From assembly GCF_028713855.1 (NCBI RefSeq), contig NZ_JAQTNN010000002.1, forward strand, positions 124,001 through 188,000: a stretch of 64,000 bases of DNA. Direction: 5' to 3'. The notes beneath the pieces were generated by a model. The model did no database searches, was not told the origin of the DNA, and was given only the letters and a program-made list of their open reading frames with translations. How positions within the stretch are numbered: position 1 is the first letter of the stretch; every line of letters starts with the position of its first letter. The position numbers and the translations under genes were made by a program. Source of the stretch: Sulfuricurvum sp. Its GTDB lineage: Bacteria; Campylobacterota; Campylobacteria; Campylobacterales; Sulfurimonadaceae. Shown here piece by piece: positions 51,975-61,426 of the stretch.

Positions 51975-53288
51975 CTACAAATATTGTTGTAGGCATGGAT
52001 CTTGTATCAACAATATCATCTTGCCTCGCTGGCTTTTGATAATTTCATCTTCTTCTACAACTCTCACATTTACTTCAAACTCTTTTAGCTTGGATCTGAT
52101 TTCATCACTAAAAGTTTTACCTACACTTTCTGCTGATAAAAGACTGGTTGATTTTTGCAAGACACGTACCTCAATTTTCCCAAATTCTTTTTGGTGTATT
52201 TGATAATATACTATTTCACTTTGTATTTGAGAATGCAGATTTATAGCTGCTGTTGAAATCCTTTTATCCTTATTTAAATAAAGAAAATCTTTCCCCCATC
52301 TCCCCGTTAAGTTTTTTAGATAGAGATAATGTTCATCTTCAATCAGTTCGGCTCCGTCCCCTATCTTGTAGTTGATTAAAGGCATAGCCCGGTTGACGAA
52401 TGACGTTAGAATAAGTTCACCGCCAATAACTCTAGGGTACCCATACGATGTATATACCCTATGCATATCATTAGAGTCAATATCCACGGCTATTAAGGCT
52501 CGTTCAGACTGTCCATAAAAGGAGATTACTTTGCATTTGAAGAAATCAGCGATTAAACGCTTGTCTTCGACAGTTGCATTCTCACTTGCCAAAAAAATTC
52601 CTTTTAACTCCGACTTGTAATGATTTTTTTGAAAATAAACCATATACTCTTTCACAAGTGATGGATATCCATGTATGTATTTTATATCATATTTGATGAT
52701 TTCATCTAAAAGTTTGGCAAAATTGTTATGGTTGATTTTAAAAACATCAACCACCAGTTCATTGTACAATGGATTGTATTCTATGAGGTTATCACCGTTA
52801 AGACTTTTGCCGCGAAGTGTTAGCTTTATATCCCTTTGTCTATTGTATCCGGCATATGACCAAATATGATGGACATGAGCCCATTCAATGCCATAGAGTT
52901 CATTTGAAAGAAGGAGTGTTGTCGGATTTCTTCCTGTCCCTCCGGTTGTGGTTGTGTACGAATTCAGTCGGTTGAACTCATCAGATGTGTAATAATTCAA
53001 ATTCCTTGCTAAATCATCAGAAGTTGTGAGGGGAAGTGATTCTAGAATAGTACGTACTTCAGATATATCAAATTTTTTTGGTATGTGATCTTTGCCGTAT
53101 TGCGTGTGTTCTCGGGCATAATTCAGTGTATCGAACAAATTTTTATCAATGAGCGTTTTATCAAAGGATACTTTATTTTTCCATTCAATATACGATTTGC
53201 CAAATAATAATCGATCTGGAATATTTCGCAAAAATTTGAGATGTTTTTTCGGTAGGGAATCGTAAATTCGTTTCATTATTCCTAACAT
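51975..53288 (-). CDS. PaaK/CapK-like adenylate-forming enzyme 1
   Basis: A 437-residue member of the ANL superfamily related to phenylacetate-CoA ligase and CapK. Motifs seen: the phosphate loop TTTGGTGRNPTT (about 113-124), FYGQSERA in place of YGxTE, YKIGDGAEL with GD for ribose binding, the hinge GRWGKDFLYL, and the C-terminal catalytic-Lys motif QRGK. It probably activates an acid as an acyl-adenylate for transfer to CoA, a carrier or a sugar. It is the most downstream of three paralogues and ends 8 bases before the deacetylase gene. Confidence 0.85.
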   Translation of the reverse strand: MLGIMKRIYDSLPKKHLKFLRNIPDRLLFGKSYIEWKNKVSFDKTLIDKNLFDTLNYAREHTQYGKDHIPKKFDISEVRTILESLPLTTSDDLARNLNYYTSDEFNRLNSYTTTTGGTGRNPTTLLLSNELYGIEWAHVHHIWSYAGYNRQRDIKLTLRGKSLNGDNLIEYNPLYNELVVDVFKINHNNFAKLLDEIIKYDIKYIHGYPSLVKEYMVYFQKNHYKSELKGIFLASENATVEDKRLIADFFKCKVISFYGQSERALIAVDIDSNDMHRVYTSYGYPRVIGGELILTSFVNRAMPLINYKIGDGAELIEDEHYLYLKNLTGRWGKDFLYLNKDKRISTAAINLHSQIQSEIVYYQIHQKEFGKIEVRVLQKSTSLLSAESVGKTFSDEIRSKLKEFEVNVRVVEEDEIIKSQRGKMILLIQDPCLQQYL

Positions 53289-53314
53289 ACTCTCCCCTCC
53301 CTCTCTATTTTATG

Positions 53315-53390
53315 GATCATATAGTTAACTCCTGCATTAACAAAATCATTTTATCTTTCTGGCCCACTAACGATCTCAATATTTTTTTAC
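53315..53390 (-). pseudogene. 3'-end relic of a fourth PaaK/CapK-like gene
   Basis: On the minus strand a stop-terminated frame reads ...GQKDKMILLMQELTI, aligned with the C-termini of the paralogues (GKMILLVQELNV, GKLMILVQELKI). At base level the block 53326-53358 resembles the 3' end of the third paralogue (54928-54960) at about three quarters of positions. No further homologous sequence is apparent upstream. This is what remains after deletion or unequal recombination in the tandem array. The rest of the 218-base gap shows nothing. Confidence 0.65.
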
Positions 53391-53506
53391 TATTATATCG
53401 AAATATGTTATACTAATATTAAATATAATGTTAAATGTTTTTAATAGTTTTTGAAATGAGGTTGCTGTATTTGTTTTTTTCATAGCAATTACTAATCCTT
53501 TTAAGT

Positions 53507-54808
53507 TTATATTTTTAGTTCCTGCACCAGTATCATGAGTTTTCCGCGATGGCTTTTTACAATTTTAGTTTCTGAAACAATACGGATATCGATATCGAAA
53601 TCTTTTAATCTTTCTTTCATCTGATGACTGAAAGTGGTCGCTATTTCTTCTGCAGAAATAGGCGAAGTTATTTTCGGTACGATCCATATTTCAACTTTTC
53701 CGAATTCCTTTTGGTGAAATTGATAATAGAGAATTTCATTTTGAATAGAGGTATGGAGGCCCAAAGAGGTTGAAGCTATTTTTTTCTCTTTTGTGAGATA
53801 GATAAAATCTTTTCCTCTGCGGCTTGATAGATTTTTGAGATACAGACAATGTTCATCTTCGAATATTTCAGCACCGTCACCTATTTTATAGTTAACCAAC
53901 GGAAGGGCTCGATTGACAAAAGAGGTAATAACTAATTCACCATCGACAATACGGGGATATCCATATGAGGTATAAACTTTATAGATCCCATTTGCCTCAA
54001 AATCGGCTGCGATAAGGGCTCTTTCAGATTGTCCGTAAAAAGAGAGAACTTTGCATCCGAAAAAATCGGCTATCCATTTTTTATCTTCGATATTGACCCC
54101 TTCACTTGTCAATAGGATAGCTTTTAGTTTAGGGATATAGTTATGGAGTTTAAAATAGGTTGTATACTCTTTAACAAGAGATGGATACCCATGGATATAT
54201 TTGATATCATAAGATTTAATAGCTTCCAATAACTGCGGAAAGTTATTGGCATTGACTTTAAAAACGTCGACAACGAGTTCATTATAAACCGGATTGTATT
54301 CGACCAGTTTTTCCCCTTTTAGCATTTTCCCACGGAGGGTAAGCTTCGTATCTTTTTTGCGATCGTAGCCTACCGAAGACCATATATGGTGTACATGTGC
54401 CCACTCGATACCGTACAATGCATTTGATAAAATAATAGTAGTCGGATTTCCCCCTGTTCCTCCAGTAGTTGTGGAGTAGGAGTTAAATGAATTGTATTCA
54501 TCAGAGGTATAGTAGGAAAGATTAGTTGCCAGATCATATGAAGAAATTAAAGGGAGGGTTGCTAAGATATTTTTAGCATCCTTAAGTTCAAAAGTTTTTG
54601 GTATATGATCTTTGCCATATTGAGTGTGCTTTCTTACGTAATTTAATGTATCGTACAGATTTTGATCTATCAAGTGTTTATCAAAAGAGACTTTAGATTT
54701 CCACACAAAATATGATTTTCCAAAGAGGATGCAGTCGGGAATATATTGTAAGCATGTCAAATGTTTTTTATCTAGCAGGTCATAGAATTTTTTTAAATAA
54801 AACAGCAT
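53507..54808 (-). CDS. PaaK/CapK-like adenylate-forming enzyme 2
   Basis: A 433-residue paralogue of the flanking genes, alignable end to end. It has TTTGGTGGNPTT as phosphate loop, FYGQSERALIAAD, YKIGDGAEI, RRGKDFIYL and the C-terminal HRGK Lys motif, so all active-site motifs are kept. It has diverged by many substitutions from copies 1 and 3, consistent with different acid or acceptor specificity rather than a recent copy. The 114-base gap upstream (54809-54922) is AT-rich with no gene seen. Confidence 0.85.
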   Translation of the reverse strand: MLFYLKKFYDLLDKKHLTCLQYIPDCILFGKSYFVWKSKVSFDKHLIDQNLYDTLNYVRKHTQYGKDHIPKTFELKDAKNILATLPLISSYDLATNLSYYTSDEYNSFNSYSTTTGGTGGNPTTIILSNALYGIEWAHVHHIWSSVGYDRKKDTKLTLRGKMLKGEKLVEYNPVYNELVVDVFKVNANNFPQLLEAIKSYDIKYIHGYPSLVKEYTTYFKLHNYIPKLKAILLTSEGVNIEDKKWIADFFGCKVLSFYGQSERALIAADFEANGIYKVYTSYGYPRIVDGELVITSFVNRALPLVNYKIGDGAEIFEDEHCLYLKNLSSRRGKDFIYLTKEKKIASTSLGLHTSIQNEILYYQFHQKEFGKVEIWIVPKITSPISAEEIATTFSHQMKERLKDFDIDIRIVSETKIVKSHRGKLMILVQELKI

Positions 54809-54922
54809 TATAAACCTCTACTTTTTTAACAATGATATTAATATACTGATTCAATTGATTATTACTCTCAATTGAAATTAATTGTAGTAAAACAATAATG
54901 ATTATCTCTTGTGTTTCATTAA

Positions 54923-56224
54923 TTAAACATTTAATTCCTGAACCAATAAAATCATTTTACCTCTATAACTTTTAATAATCGCATCTTCTTTTACTATTCT
55001 GACAATAATTTCAAAATCAGGTATCTCAGTTTTGATTGCATTATTAAAAATGTTTGACAATTTATCAGGTGACATTGTGCTGTTGATTTTTTGTAATAAT
55101 CGGATTTCAACTTTTCCGAATTCTTTTTGGTGAAATTGATAATAGAGTATTTCGTTCTCAACATTGGTATGCATCGCAAGCAGTGTCAGAGGTATTTTTT
55201 TATCTCTGGTAAGATAGATAAAATCTTTCCCACGTCGACTGGAAGGATTTTTGAGATATAGATTGTACTTGTCTTCCACTATTTCTGCACCGTCACCTGT
55301 TTGATAATTGATTAGAGGCATAGCCCGATTTACAAATGACGTGGCGACAATCTCTCCATTTACAACTCTAGGATAGCCATAAGATGTATAAACTTTATGC
55401 ATTCCATTCGCTTCTGTATCGGCTGCAAAAGTCACTTTTTCTGTTTGGCCATACATGGATAAGACTTTTGCTTTGAAAAATATCGCCATTTTTTCTTTAT
55501 CTTCAACGCTGATTTCTTCACTAGAGAGCAAAATACCCTTTACGCGAGGAATATAATCGTATTTTTCAAAATAGGTCATATATTCTTTTATAAGTGACGG
55601 ATAGGCAAAAATATATTTAATATCAAACTTTTTGATTTCGGCAATGAATTGCTTAAAATTAGTATCATTTACTTTGTAGACATCAACGACAACTTCGTTA
55701 TAGATAGGATTGTACTCTATTAACTTATTATTTCGAAGACTTTTGCCTCGGAGAGTAAGTCTTGTATCTTTTTTCCGATCATAGTCTGCCAACGACCAAA
55801 AATGAAGACCATGTGCCCACTCGATTCCGTAGGCCTCATTGGAGAGCAGGACGGTTGTTGGATTTCTGCCTGTTCCACCTGTTGTTGTTGTATACGAATT
55901 AAATCGATTGAATTCATCGGAAATATAGTAATCAAAATTCGTTGACAGATCATAAGAGGAAACCATTGGTAAAGACTCAAGAATACTTCTAACTTCTAGA
56001 ATATCAAATTTTTCTGGAATATGATCTCTACCGTATTGTGTGTGTTGTCGTGCATAACATAAAGTATCAAATAAATTTTGATCAATTAGGTTCTTATCAA
56101 AAGATACTTTATTTCTCCACTCATTATACGATTTACCAAATAATAGTCGATCCGGAATGTAGCGTAAAAATGTGAGATACTCTTTTGGAAGAGAATCGTA
56201 AGTTTTTTTTATAATAGATAGCAC
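54923..56224 (-). CDS. PaaK/CapK-like adenylate-forming enzyme 3
   Basis: A 433-residue paralogue with TTTGGTGRNPTT, MYGQTEKVTFAAD (the most canonical YGxTE of the three), YQTGDGAEI, RRGKDFIYL and YRGK. The change from QSER to QTEK in the adenine-site motif sets it apart from the other two and may reflect a different substrate. It is the first of the three to be transcribed, 36 bases after a glycosyltransferase gene. Confidence 0.85.
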   Translation of the reverse strand: MLSIIKKTYDSLPKEYLTFLRYIPDRLLFGKSYNEWRNKVSFDKNLIDQNLFDTLCYARQHTQYGRDHIPEKFDILEVRSILESLPMVSSYDLSTNFDYYISDEFNRFNSYTTTTGGTGRNPTTVLLSNEAYGIEWAHGLHFWSLADYDRKKDTRLTLRGKSLRNNKLIEYNPIYNEVVVDVYKVNDTNFKQFIAEIKKFDIKYIFAYPSLIKEYMTYFEKYDYIPRVKGILLSSEEISVEDKEKMAIFFKAKVLSMYGQTEKVTFAADTEANGMHKVYTSYGYPRVVNGEIVATSFVNRAMPLINYQTGDGAEIVEDKYNLYLKNPSSRRGKDFIYLTRDKKIPLTLLAMHTNVENEILYYQFHQKEFGKVEIRLLQKINSTMSPDKLSNIFNNAIKTEIPDFEIIVRIVKEDAIIKSYRGKMILLVQELNV

Positions 56225-56260
56225 TGATACCCTTTTGTGTGTAGATGAGCTAACGTATTA

Positions 56261-57274
56261 TTACAAAAGACCAATATGTGCAAAAAATTGCTCAGTTTGA
56301 TGGCTGGTTTCAAATTGATTAAACTGTTTCAGTGCGGCTTCCGATCGTTCGATATAATTGGTTTCTGTAAATGACTCAATGGCTTGTTTTAGTTGGTCAA
56401 CATTTTTCGGTTCAATAAATACAGAGGAACGCTCATCTATCATCTCTCGAATCCCCTCTAAATTTGTTGCGATCACAGGAAGTCCGACGGAAAGAGCTTC
56501 TATAATTACTCCCGGGTATCCTTCAATATAAGAGGGAAGAACTAATACATCATACTCTCTGAGGGTATTAAGAACATCTGTGGCGGCCAAGGCTCGTTTG
56601 TATTTTGCTTTATAACCTTCAAAATTAAACGTTAAAAGATCGTCACCGATATACCCATATAAATCGATTATATAACTATTATCAAGCTGATTTGATGCTT
56701 CCAATAATTCTATGATTCCTTTTTCTTTTGTAACTTTTCCAAGAAAAATAAATCTTTTTTGAAATATACCCTGGCGAATCATATGAGGCTTTTCCCGAAC
56801 ATTTGGAAACCAGTAGGTGTTTTTGTTATAACGTGAAAAATAATCGACCAGATATTTGGTTTCGAAAAAATTTGCATCCGATTTTTTTAATGTCCAAGAT
56901 ACGACTGATTTTAATAAAAAGTTCATTGTGTCATATATTTCATAAAAACTGCCGGCAAACTTTCGTAAACTTACTGTTTTGCCAAACAATTTTGCAAGAA
57001 AAACGGCAACAGGAGCTATAAACATGTAATCATTGGCTGTTCCATGAAGTGAAACATGCGTACAGTGTCTCATTTTGATAAATAACATAAACCAGATACT
57101 TAAAAGGGCGGTTACTTTATTGGAGTAATGTGCTTTATTGGTATCGATCACAAAATAGTTAATATCATGTTTATCACATTGATGAAGTAAATCTGAAAAG
57201 AGAACAATAACCCCACCTGTTCTGGTAAGGTCATTTTTATTTTCCATGGGTCCTAGTAGCAATAATTTTTTCAT
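56261..57274 (-). CDS. GT4-family glycosyltransferase
   Basis: A 337-residue GT-B glycosyltransferase. It begins KKLLLLGPMENKNDLTRTGG, has the donor-site segment KRFIFLGKVTKEKGIIELLEA, and the C-terminal VIIEALSVGLPVIATNLEG that binds the nucleotide sugar. The ATG at 57274 is preferred to a GTG three codons upstream. Sugar specificity cannot be read from sequence. Confidence 0.88.
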   Translation of the reverse strand: MKKLLLLGPMENKNDLTRTGGVIVLFSDLLHQCDKHDINYFVIDTNKAHYSNKVTALLSIWFMLFIKMRHCTHVSLHGTANDYMFIAPVAVFLAKLFGKTVSLRKFAGSFYEIYDTMNFLLKSVVSWTLKKSDANFFETKYLVDYFSRYNKNTYWFPNVREKPHMIRQGIFQKRFIFLGKVTKEKGIIELLEASNQLDNSYIIDLYGYIGDDLLTFNFEGYKAKYKRALAATDVLNTLREYDVLVLPSYIEGYPGVIIEALSVGLPVIATNLEGIREMIDERSSVFIEPKNVDQLKQAIESFTETNYIERSEAALKQFNQFETSHQTEQFFAHIGLL

Positions 57275-57369
57275 TTCACACACTCACAATACGATAATCA
57301 AATTTATTTCTTGATGTGGCATCTAGTCTATTTTGAAAAAATTTCTCAATATTCAACATAATCATTCCT

Positions 57370-57900
57370 TTAAGAGATGTTATGTATATAGTTTGCTGAG
57401 CCAGTATTGGAAATTATTTTTGCTGGTATACCCCCAACTGAAACGCCATGAGGAATATCATTTATGACTACGGCATTTGCACCAATCGCCACATCATTTC
57501 CGATAGTTATATTACCAAAAATTTTTGCTCCGGGTCCGATGTATACTCTGTCACCGATTGTAGGAACGCCGGGGTGTTTGCCACCATTTGCTATACCAAT
57601 CGTTACACCTTGAGAAATGTTACAGTTTTCACCAATTTTTACATGCTTATTGATGACAATATTGCCCCAGTGCCCAATATAAAAACCTTTGCCTATATCT
57701 GTTTCCGGATAGATTTCTATTCCGTATTGAATCATCTTGCGATGCAGTAAATATTTCATAAACCCATTCTTGTATTTTGATGCTAAGCGAAACCAAACCA
57801 CATAGTTAAATCCGGGAGATAAAAAAAAGTTTTTGAGATACGATCGAAACGTGTGATTTGTACTTTGACGATAAAAATCATATTTCATAAATTCAATCAT
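57370..57900 (-). CDS. CysE-like hexapeptide O-acetyltransferase
   Basis: A 176-residue left-handed beta-helix enzyme. Hexapeptide repeats run through the second half: HVKIGENCNISQGVTIG, TIGDRVYIGPGAKIFGN, TIGNDVAIGANAVVIND, VSVGGIPAKII, as in serine acetyltransferases and polysaccharide O-acetyltransferases such as WcaB. The catalytic His is probably in GGKHPGVP. In this locus O-acetylation of a sugar is more likely than cysteine synthesis. AAGGA lies 7 bases before ATG 57900; upstream in-frame starts are inside the next gene. Confidence 0.88.
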   Translation of the reverse strand: MIEFMKYDFYRQSTNHTFRSYLKNFFLSPGFNYVVWFRLASKYKNGFMKYLLHRKMIQYGIEIYPETDIGKGFYIGHWGNIVINKHVKIGENCNISQGVTIGIANGGKHPGVPTIGDRVYIGPGAKIFGNITIGNDVAIGANAVVINDIPHGVSVGGIPAKIISNTGSANYIHNIS

Positions 57901-57904
57901 ATTC

Positions 57905-59002
57905 TTATCCTTTATTATAGAGATTAAGATATTTTTGTGCAGTAGAAGTGATGTCATAAGATTTTTTAAAATCTATCAACACATTATTGGAAAGGGTTGT
58001 TTTTACTTCTGCCGTTAATGATAAAAACTGTTTTATTTTTGCATAATAGGAGTCGCTAGAGAGATCGGTACTTAATAGTCCATTCTCCATGTCACGGATA
58101 ACATCAACAATACCTCCGGCAGGTGTACAAATGGGAATGACACCCAAAGACATTGCTTCTATCAGAGTGATTGGAAGTCCCTCGTAGAGTGATGAAAGAC
58201 AGAACGCATCGCTGCAAAGGAGATAATCGGAAACATTTTGCCGTTCACCTAAAAAATGAATTTCAGGTTTGGCTATTTGTAGTAATTGCTTCAGTAGCGG
58301 ATCACCTGCTTCAGTATCTTTGCCAATAATAAGTAAAAGAACATCCTCCCCTTCGACTAAAAGTTTATTAAATACATCGACCAGCATCTTGTGGTTTTTT
58401 TGATATGCAATACGCCCTATGGTTAAAAAGACTTTTGTTTTAAGGTTTTTTTTGTAGTTCTGAATTTCTTGACGAACGTATTCGATTTGATCCGTAGGTT
58501 CAAGTTGTTTGGTTCCATTATCAATTAGGGTATTAAATTGGTTTCCGTATTCAGTTTGGATGCTCTTGGATACTTTTGTTGAGATTCCTATGGGTGTAAC
58601 CTTAAAAAGTTTAAATAATATTTTGTAGATAAGTCGCTGGGATTTCCCTGTTTCTTCTTGCGCCATATTATGCACTGTATGGAAAAAATTTGTTTTATTG
58701 AACATAATTGCCAGAGCACTATAGAAGAGTCCTCGAAGATGAGTATTTACACTATCATAATTGCCAGTTCGTATGAGCTGGTGAATTTTAAAAAATATGC
58801 TCGTATCCAATCCAAGTTGCTTATGGAGAGTTATTAGCGTTATGGTTGGACTTAACGCTTTTGCCATAAACATATGCTCTTCGATATCAAAGAGAGAGCA
58901 AATGGTTACGTCGTGCTCTTTAGAGAGCTCATTACATAAATTGATACAAAATGTTTCGGCACCTCCACCATGTAAACCGGGGATAATATGTAATATTTTC
59001 AT
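57905..59002 (-). CDS. GT4-family glycosyltransferase
   Basis: A 365-residue GT-B enzyme starting MKILHIIPGLHGGGAETF, the classic acceptor-domain start. The donor domain has VFLTIGRIAYQKNHKMLVD and LSSLYEGLPITLIEAMSLG, the EX7E region. ATG 59002 overlaps the stop of the O-antigen polymerase gene (ATGA), so it is preferred to an ATG 63 bases upstream. Confidence 0.9.
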   Translation of the reverse strand: MKILHIIPGLHGGGAETFCINLCNELSKEHDVTICSLFDIEEHMFMAKALSPTITLITLHKQLGLDTSIFFKIHQLIRTGNYDSVNTHLRGLFYSALAIMFNKTNFFHTVHNMAQEETGKSQRLIYKILFKLFKVTPIGISTKVSKSIQTEYGNQFNTLIDNGTKQLEPTDQIEYVRQEIQNYKKNLKTKVFLTIGRIAYQKNHKMLVDVFNKLLVEGEDVLLLIIGKDTEAGDPLLKQLLQIAKPEIHFLGERQNVSDYLLCSDAFCLSSLYEGLPITLIEAMSLGVIPICTPAGGIVDVIRDMENGLLSTDLSSDSYYAKIKQFLSLTAEVKTTLSNNVLIDFKKSYDITSTAQKYLNLYNKG

Positions 59003-60171
59003 AATTTGCGGCCTTTTTGTTGTAATTGGTAATTGAGATTCATAATAAGGGCAATAGAAAGCCATAGATATTTATCGTACAATATTCCAAGTGTCAATCC
59101 CATCAAAAGAATTGAAAGAAGAGACATGAAAAGAAACCATTCATTTTGATAAAACAATGTTTTAAAATTTACTTTAATTATATATATGAGGAAGGTCATG
59201 AAGAGTAAAAAGGCAGGAATACCTGATTCCGCTATCAGCTTAATATAGATATTGTGAGGAGCAGGAGCACTTCCTACCATATGAAATTCTTCATAAAGCG
59301 GTTCATTTACGGCAAAAGCATCACCACCGACACCAATAAGAGGATGGGCCTCCGTCATATGCATACCGGCAATCCATGAGTGCATGCGGAAAAGTGCTGT
59401 ATCTGTATTTTTAGTTCGCCCAAGCATATTTTGAATAGCTTCTATTTTTGTGAAGTCAATTTGCGTCAAGATGATTAATAAGGTAAAAAGTAGAAGAAGC
59501 GCTTTTGCATTAAAGAAATAATTTGGTTTAATAATAAGGAATCGGATAAGACTGATCAAGCCTAGGCTGCCCAGTATCAAAAATGAAGTCATCGATCCTG
59601 CTTTAAAAAGACCATATGTAAAAAATACAACTGTCACTGCTAAGAATGTTTTACTTCGATTGTGTAGGTAAAGATAAATACTTCCAAATAAAAAGGCGAG
59701 TAGCTGTGTTGCAAATTCGTTGGGGTCTTCTGTCCCTCCCGATGTTCTAAAAGTCCATTCACTGAGTGGTTGGTTAAAATAGCATATAACTATCGAACCC
59801 ATCATCGCAAACCATATAAAGTAAAGGGCTTTATCGATGGAATAGCGATTAAAATAAATAAGCATTGAAATAATGGCTAGCAATGCCGATCCTGCAGGGG
59901 CAAAAGTAACATTCCAGTCGAGCAATAATTCAAGCAGTAATAAAGTAAATAAATATGCGAATAGCGCATAAATTAATTTGAATTGTGTTGTATTTGTAGT
60001 TTTAAAATTCCTAAAAATAGCAGAAGCGAAGAAGAGCCAGAAGAGGGGAAATATCACTTTAAAGCCTGACTCACCGAGAATGTGATCAGCTACGAAATTG
60101 TCATTATAAAAGCTAAAGATAAATAATAAGATATAAAGATTGCTTAACAGTAATAAAAATTTATTAAACAT
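58999..60171 (-). CDS. O-antigen polymerase/ligase-like membrane protein (Wzy/WaaL type)
   Basis: A 390-residue protein with about ten to twelve spans and one larger periplasmic loop (about 265-320) holding RMHSWIAGMHMTEAHPLIGVGGDAF and the His in SAPAPHNIYIKLIAESG, the signature of the Wzy_C family. In a locus with Wzx and Wzz it is most likely the polymerase that joins repeat units. It overlaps the Wzx-like gene by 8 bases. Confidence 0.85.
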   Translation of the reverse strand: MFNKFLLLLSNLYILLFIFSFYNDNFVADHILGESGFKVIFPLFWLFFASAIFRNFKTTNTTQFKLIYALFAYLFTLLLLELLLDWNVTFAPAGSALLAIISMLIYFNRYSIDKALYFIWFAMMGSIVICYFNQPLSEWTFRTSGGTEDPNEFATQLLAFLFGSIYLYLHNRSKTFLAVTVVFFTYGLFKAGSMTSFLILGSLGLISLIRFLIIKPNYFFNAKALLLLFTLLIILTQIDFTKIEAIQNMLGRTKNTDTALFRMHSWIAGMHMTEAHPLIGVGGDAFAVNEPLYEEFHMVGSAPAPHNIYIKLIAESGIPAFLLFMTFLIYIIKVNFKTLFYQNEWFLFMSLLSILLMGLTLGILYDKYLWLSIALIMNLNYQLQQKGRKL

Positions 60172-61423
60172 AATGCAACCTTTTTAAAATGATTTTTGCT
60201 AAGAATACTTCTCCCAATAATAATACCAAATTGATGAGTAAAAATCCTAAAAGAGGATTTTCTAAAAATATGAACCGTGTGATGATAACGGTCATTATCA
60301 GACGGATAAGATTGATGCTAATTTCCAGGGTATTGTAATTCATTGTTCGGGCTAAAAATGTAATAAGACTCATCAAAAAAATGATCCCATAGGTGACAGT
60401 CATAATAAATACGAAAATGGGTGCATTGATCGACAAATAATTAGGCATGATAAGATAGACCATAGCGCTAAGAAGTGCAGCAATAGTAATAGCGTAAAAA
60501 ACGAACAATTTCATTTGTCCAATATATTGATCCAAATGTAGGATAATTGAACTTTTGTCTCCTAAATGAAATTTAGCGACAAAAAAAGTTCTAAAGGATG
60601 CAGATGCGATTGACATTATTCCAAGAAATGTCATTGCATATCCCAAATCCGCTAGCATAGCTATCTGATGCATTTCAGTGAGATAAATAATCAAGTAGCG
60701 GCCTGAAAAAACATAAAGTACGCCGATAATAAAGGTCATAAAAGAAAATTTTATGAAACGTTTTAGATAAAACATAAATATTTTTTTCGTACGATTATAG
60801 TTGATAGTGTTATTTAACTGGGTTATGATTTCAATGCCGTTTGTAAGTAAAATGTAAAAGACCGGTATAAATGGAATGATGAACATTGTGATCAAAATAC
60901 TATTTATAAAGAGTGTTTCCTGAAAGAAAAGATATCCAAGTAAAATTCCCCGTATAAGAAGAATTAAGCCGGAGAGAATGAAAATATAAGTAAACCTGCG
61001 TTCTGTCAATAAAATATTTCTACTAAATGACCAACCCACTTGAGTAATAAGAGCTATAAAAAAGAGAGGGATACTTATTGTACTTTGCCCTAAATGAAAC
61101 CCTTTTAACAGAAGTGACCCTATGGGTGTAAATGTGGCAATTACTAACGTGATCAAAATTGTCATTTGTAAAACAGTATTGATTAAATAAGTAATTTTAT
61201 ACATTTGATAAAATCGTAAAAAACTTATCGGTATTCCAAATTCAAAAATACCGAGTAAAAGTATCAGGGCGTTGTAGACTGATGAAAATTCTGCCATCGA
61301 TTCTACGGTTAGCATATACGGTACGAGCAACATTACCAAGTAGGTGGATGCACTAAATACAATATTTGCCAATAAAAAGATACTTTGATCACTTGAAAAA
61401 AGTGAAAGAAGTTTTTGCCGCAT
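60164..61423 (-). CDS. Wzx-type repeat-unit flippase
   Basis: A 419-residue protein with about twelve membrane spans and few charged loops, as in polysaccharide transporters of the MOP superfamily. The start (IFLLANIVFSASTYLVMLLVPYML in two hydrophobic pieces) resembles Wzx N-termini. It would move lipid-linked repeat units across the inner membrane. It lies 3 bases after wecC and overlaps the polymerase gene. Confidence 0.82.
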   Translation of the reverse strand: MRQKLLSLFSSDQSIFLLANIVFSASTYLVMLLVPYMLTVESMAEFSSVYNALILLLGIFEFGIPISFLRFYQMYKITYLINTVLQMTILITLVIATFTPIGSLLLKGFHLGQSTISIPLFFIALITQVGWSFSRNILLTERRFTYIFILSGLILLIRGILLGYLFFQETLFINSILITMFIIPFIPVFYILLTNGIEIITQLNNTINYNRTKKIFMFYLKRFIKFSFMTFIIGVLYVFSGRYLIIYLTEMHQIAMLADLGYAMTFLGIMSIASASFRTFFVAKFHLGDKSSIILHLDQYIGQMKLFVFYAITIAALLSAMVYLIMPNYLSINAPIFVFIMTVTYGIIFLMSLITFLARTMNYNTLEISINLIRLIMTVIITRFIFLENPLLGFLLINLVLLLGEVFLAKIILKRLHYV

Positions 61424-61426
61424 TAA

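Noticed and set aside
57905-59065. The longer glycosyltransferase start at 59065.
   Set aside because: The 21 extra residues lie inside the polymerase gene; ATG 59002 gives the standard N-terminus and an ATGA overlap.
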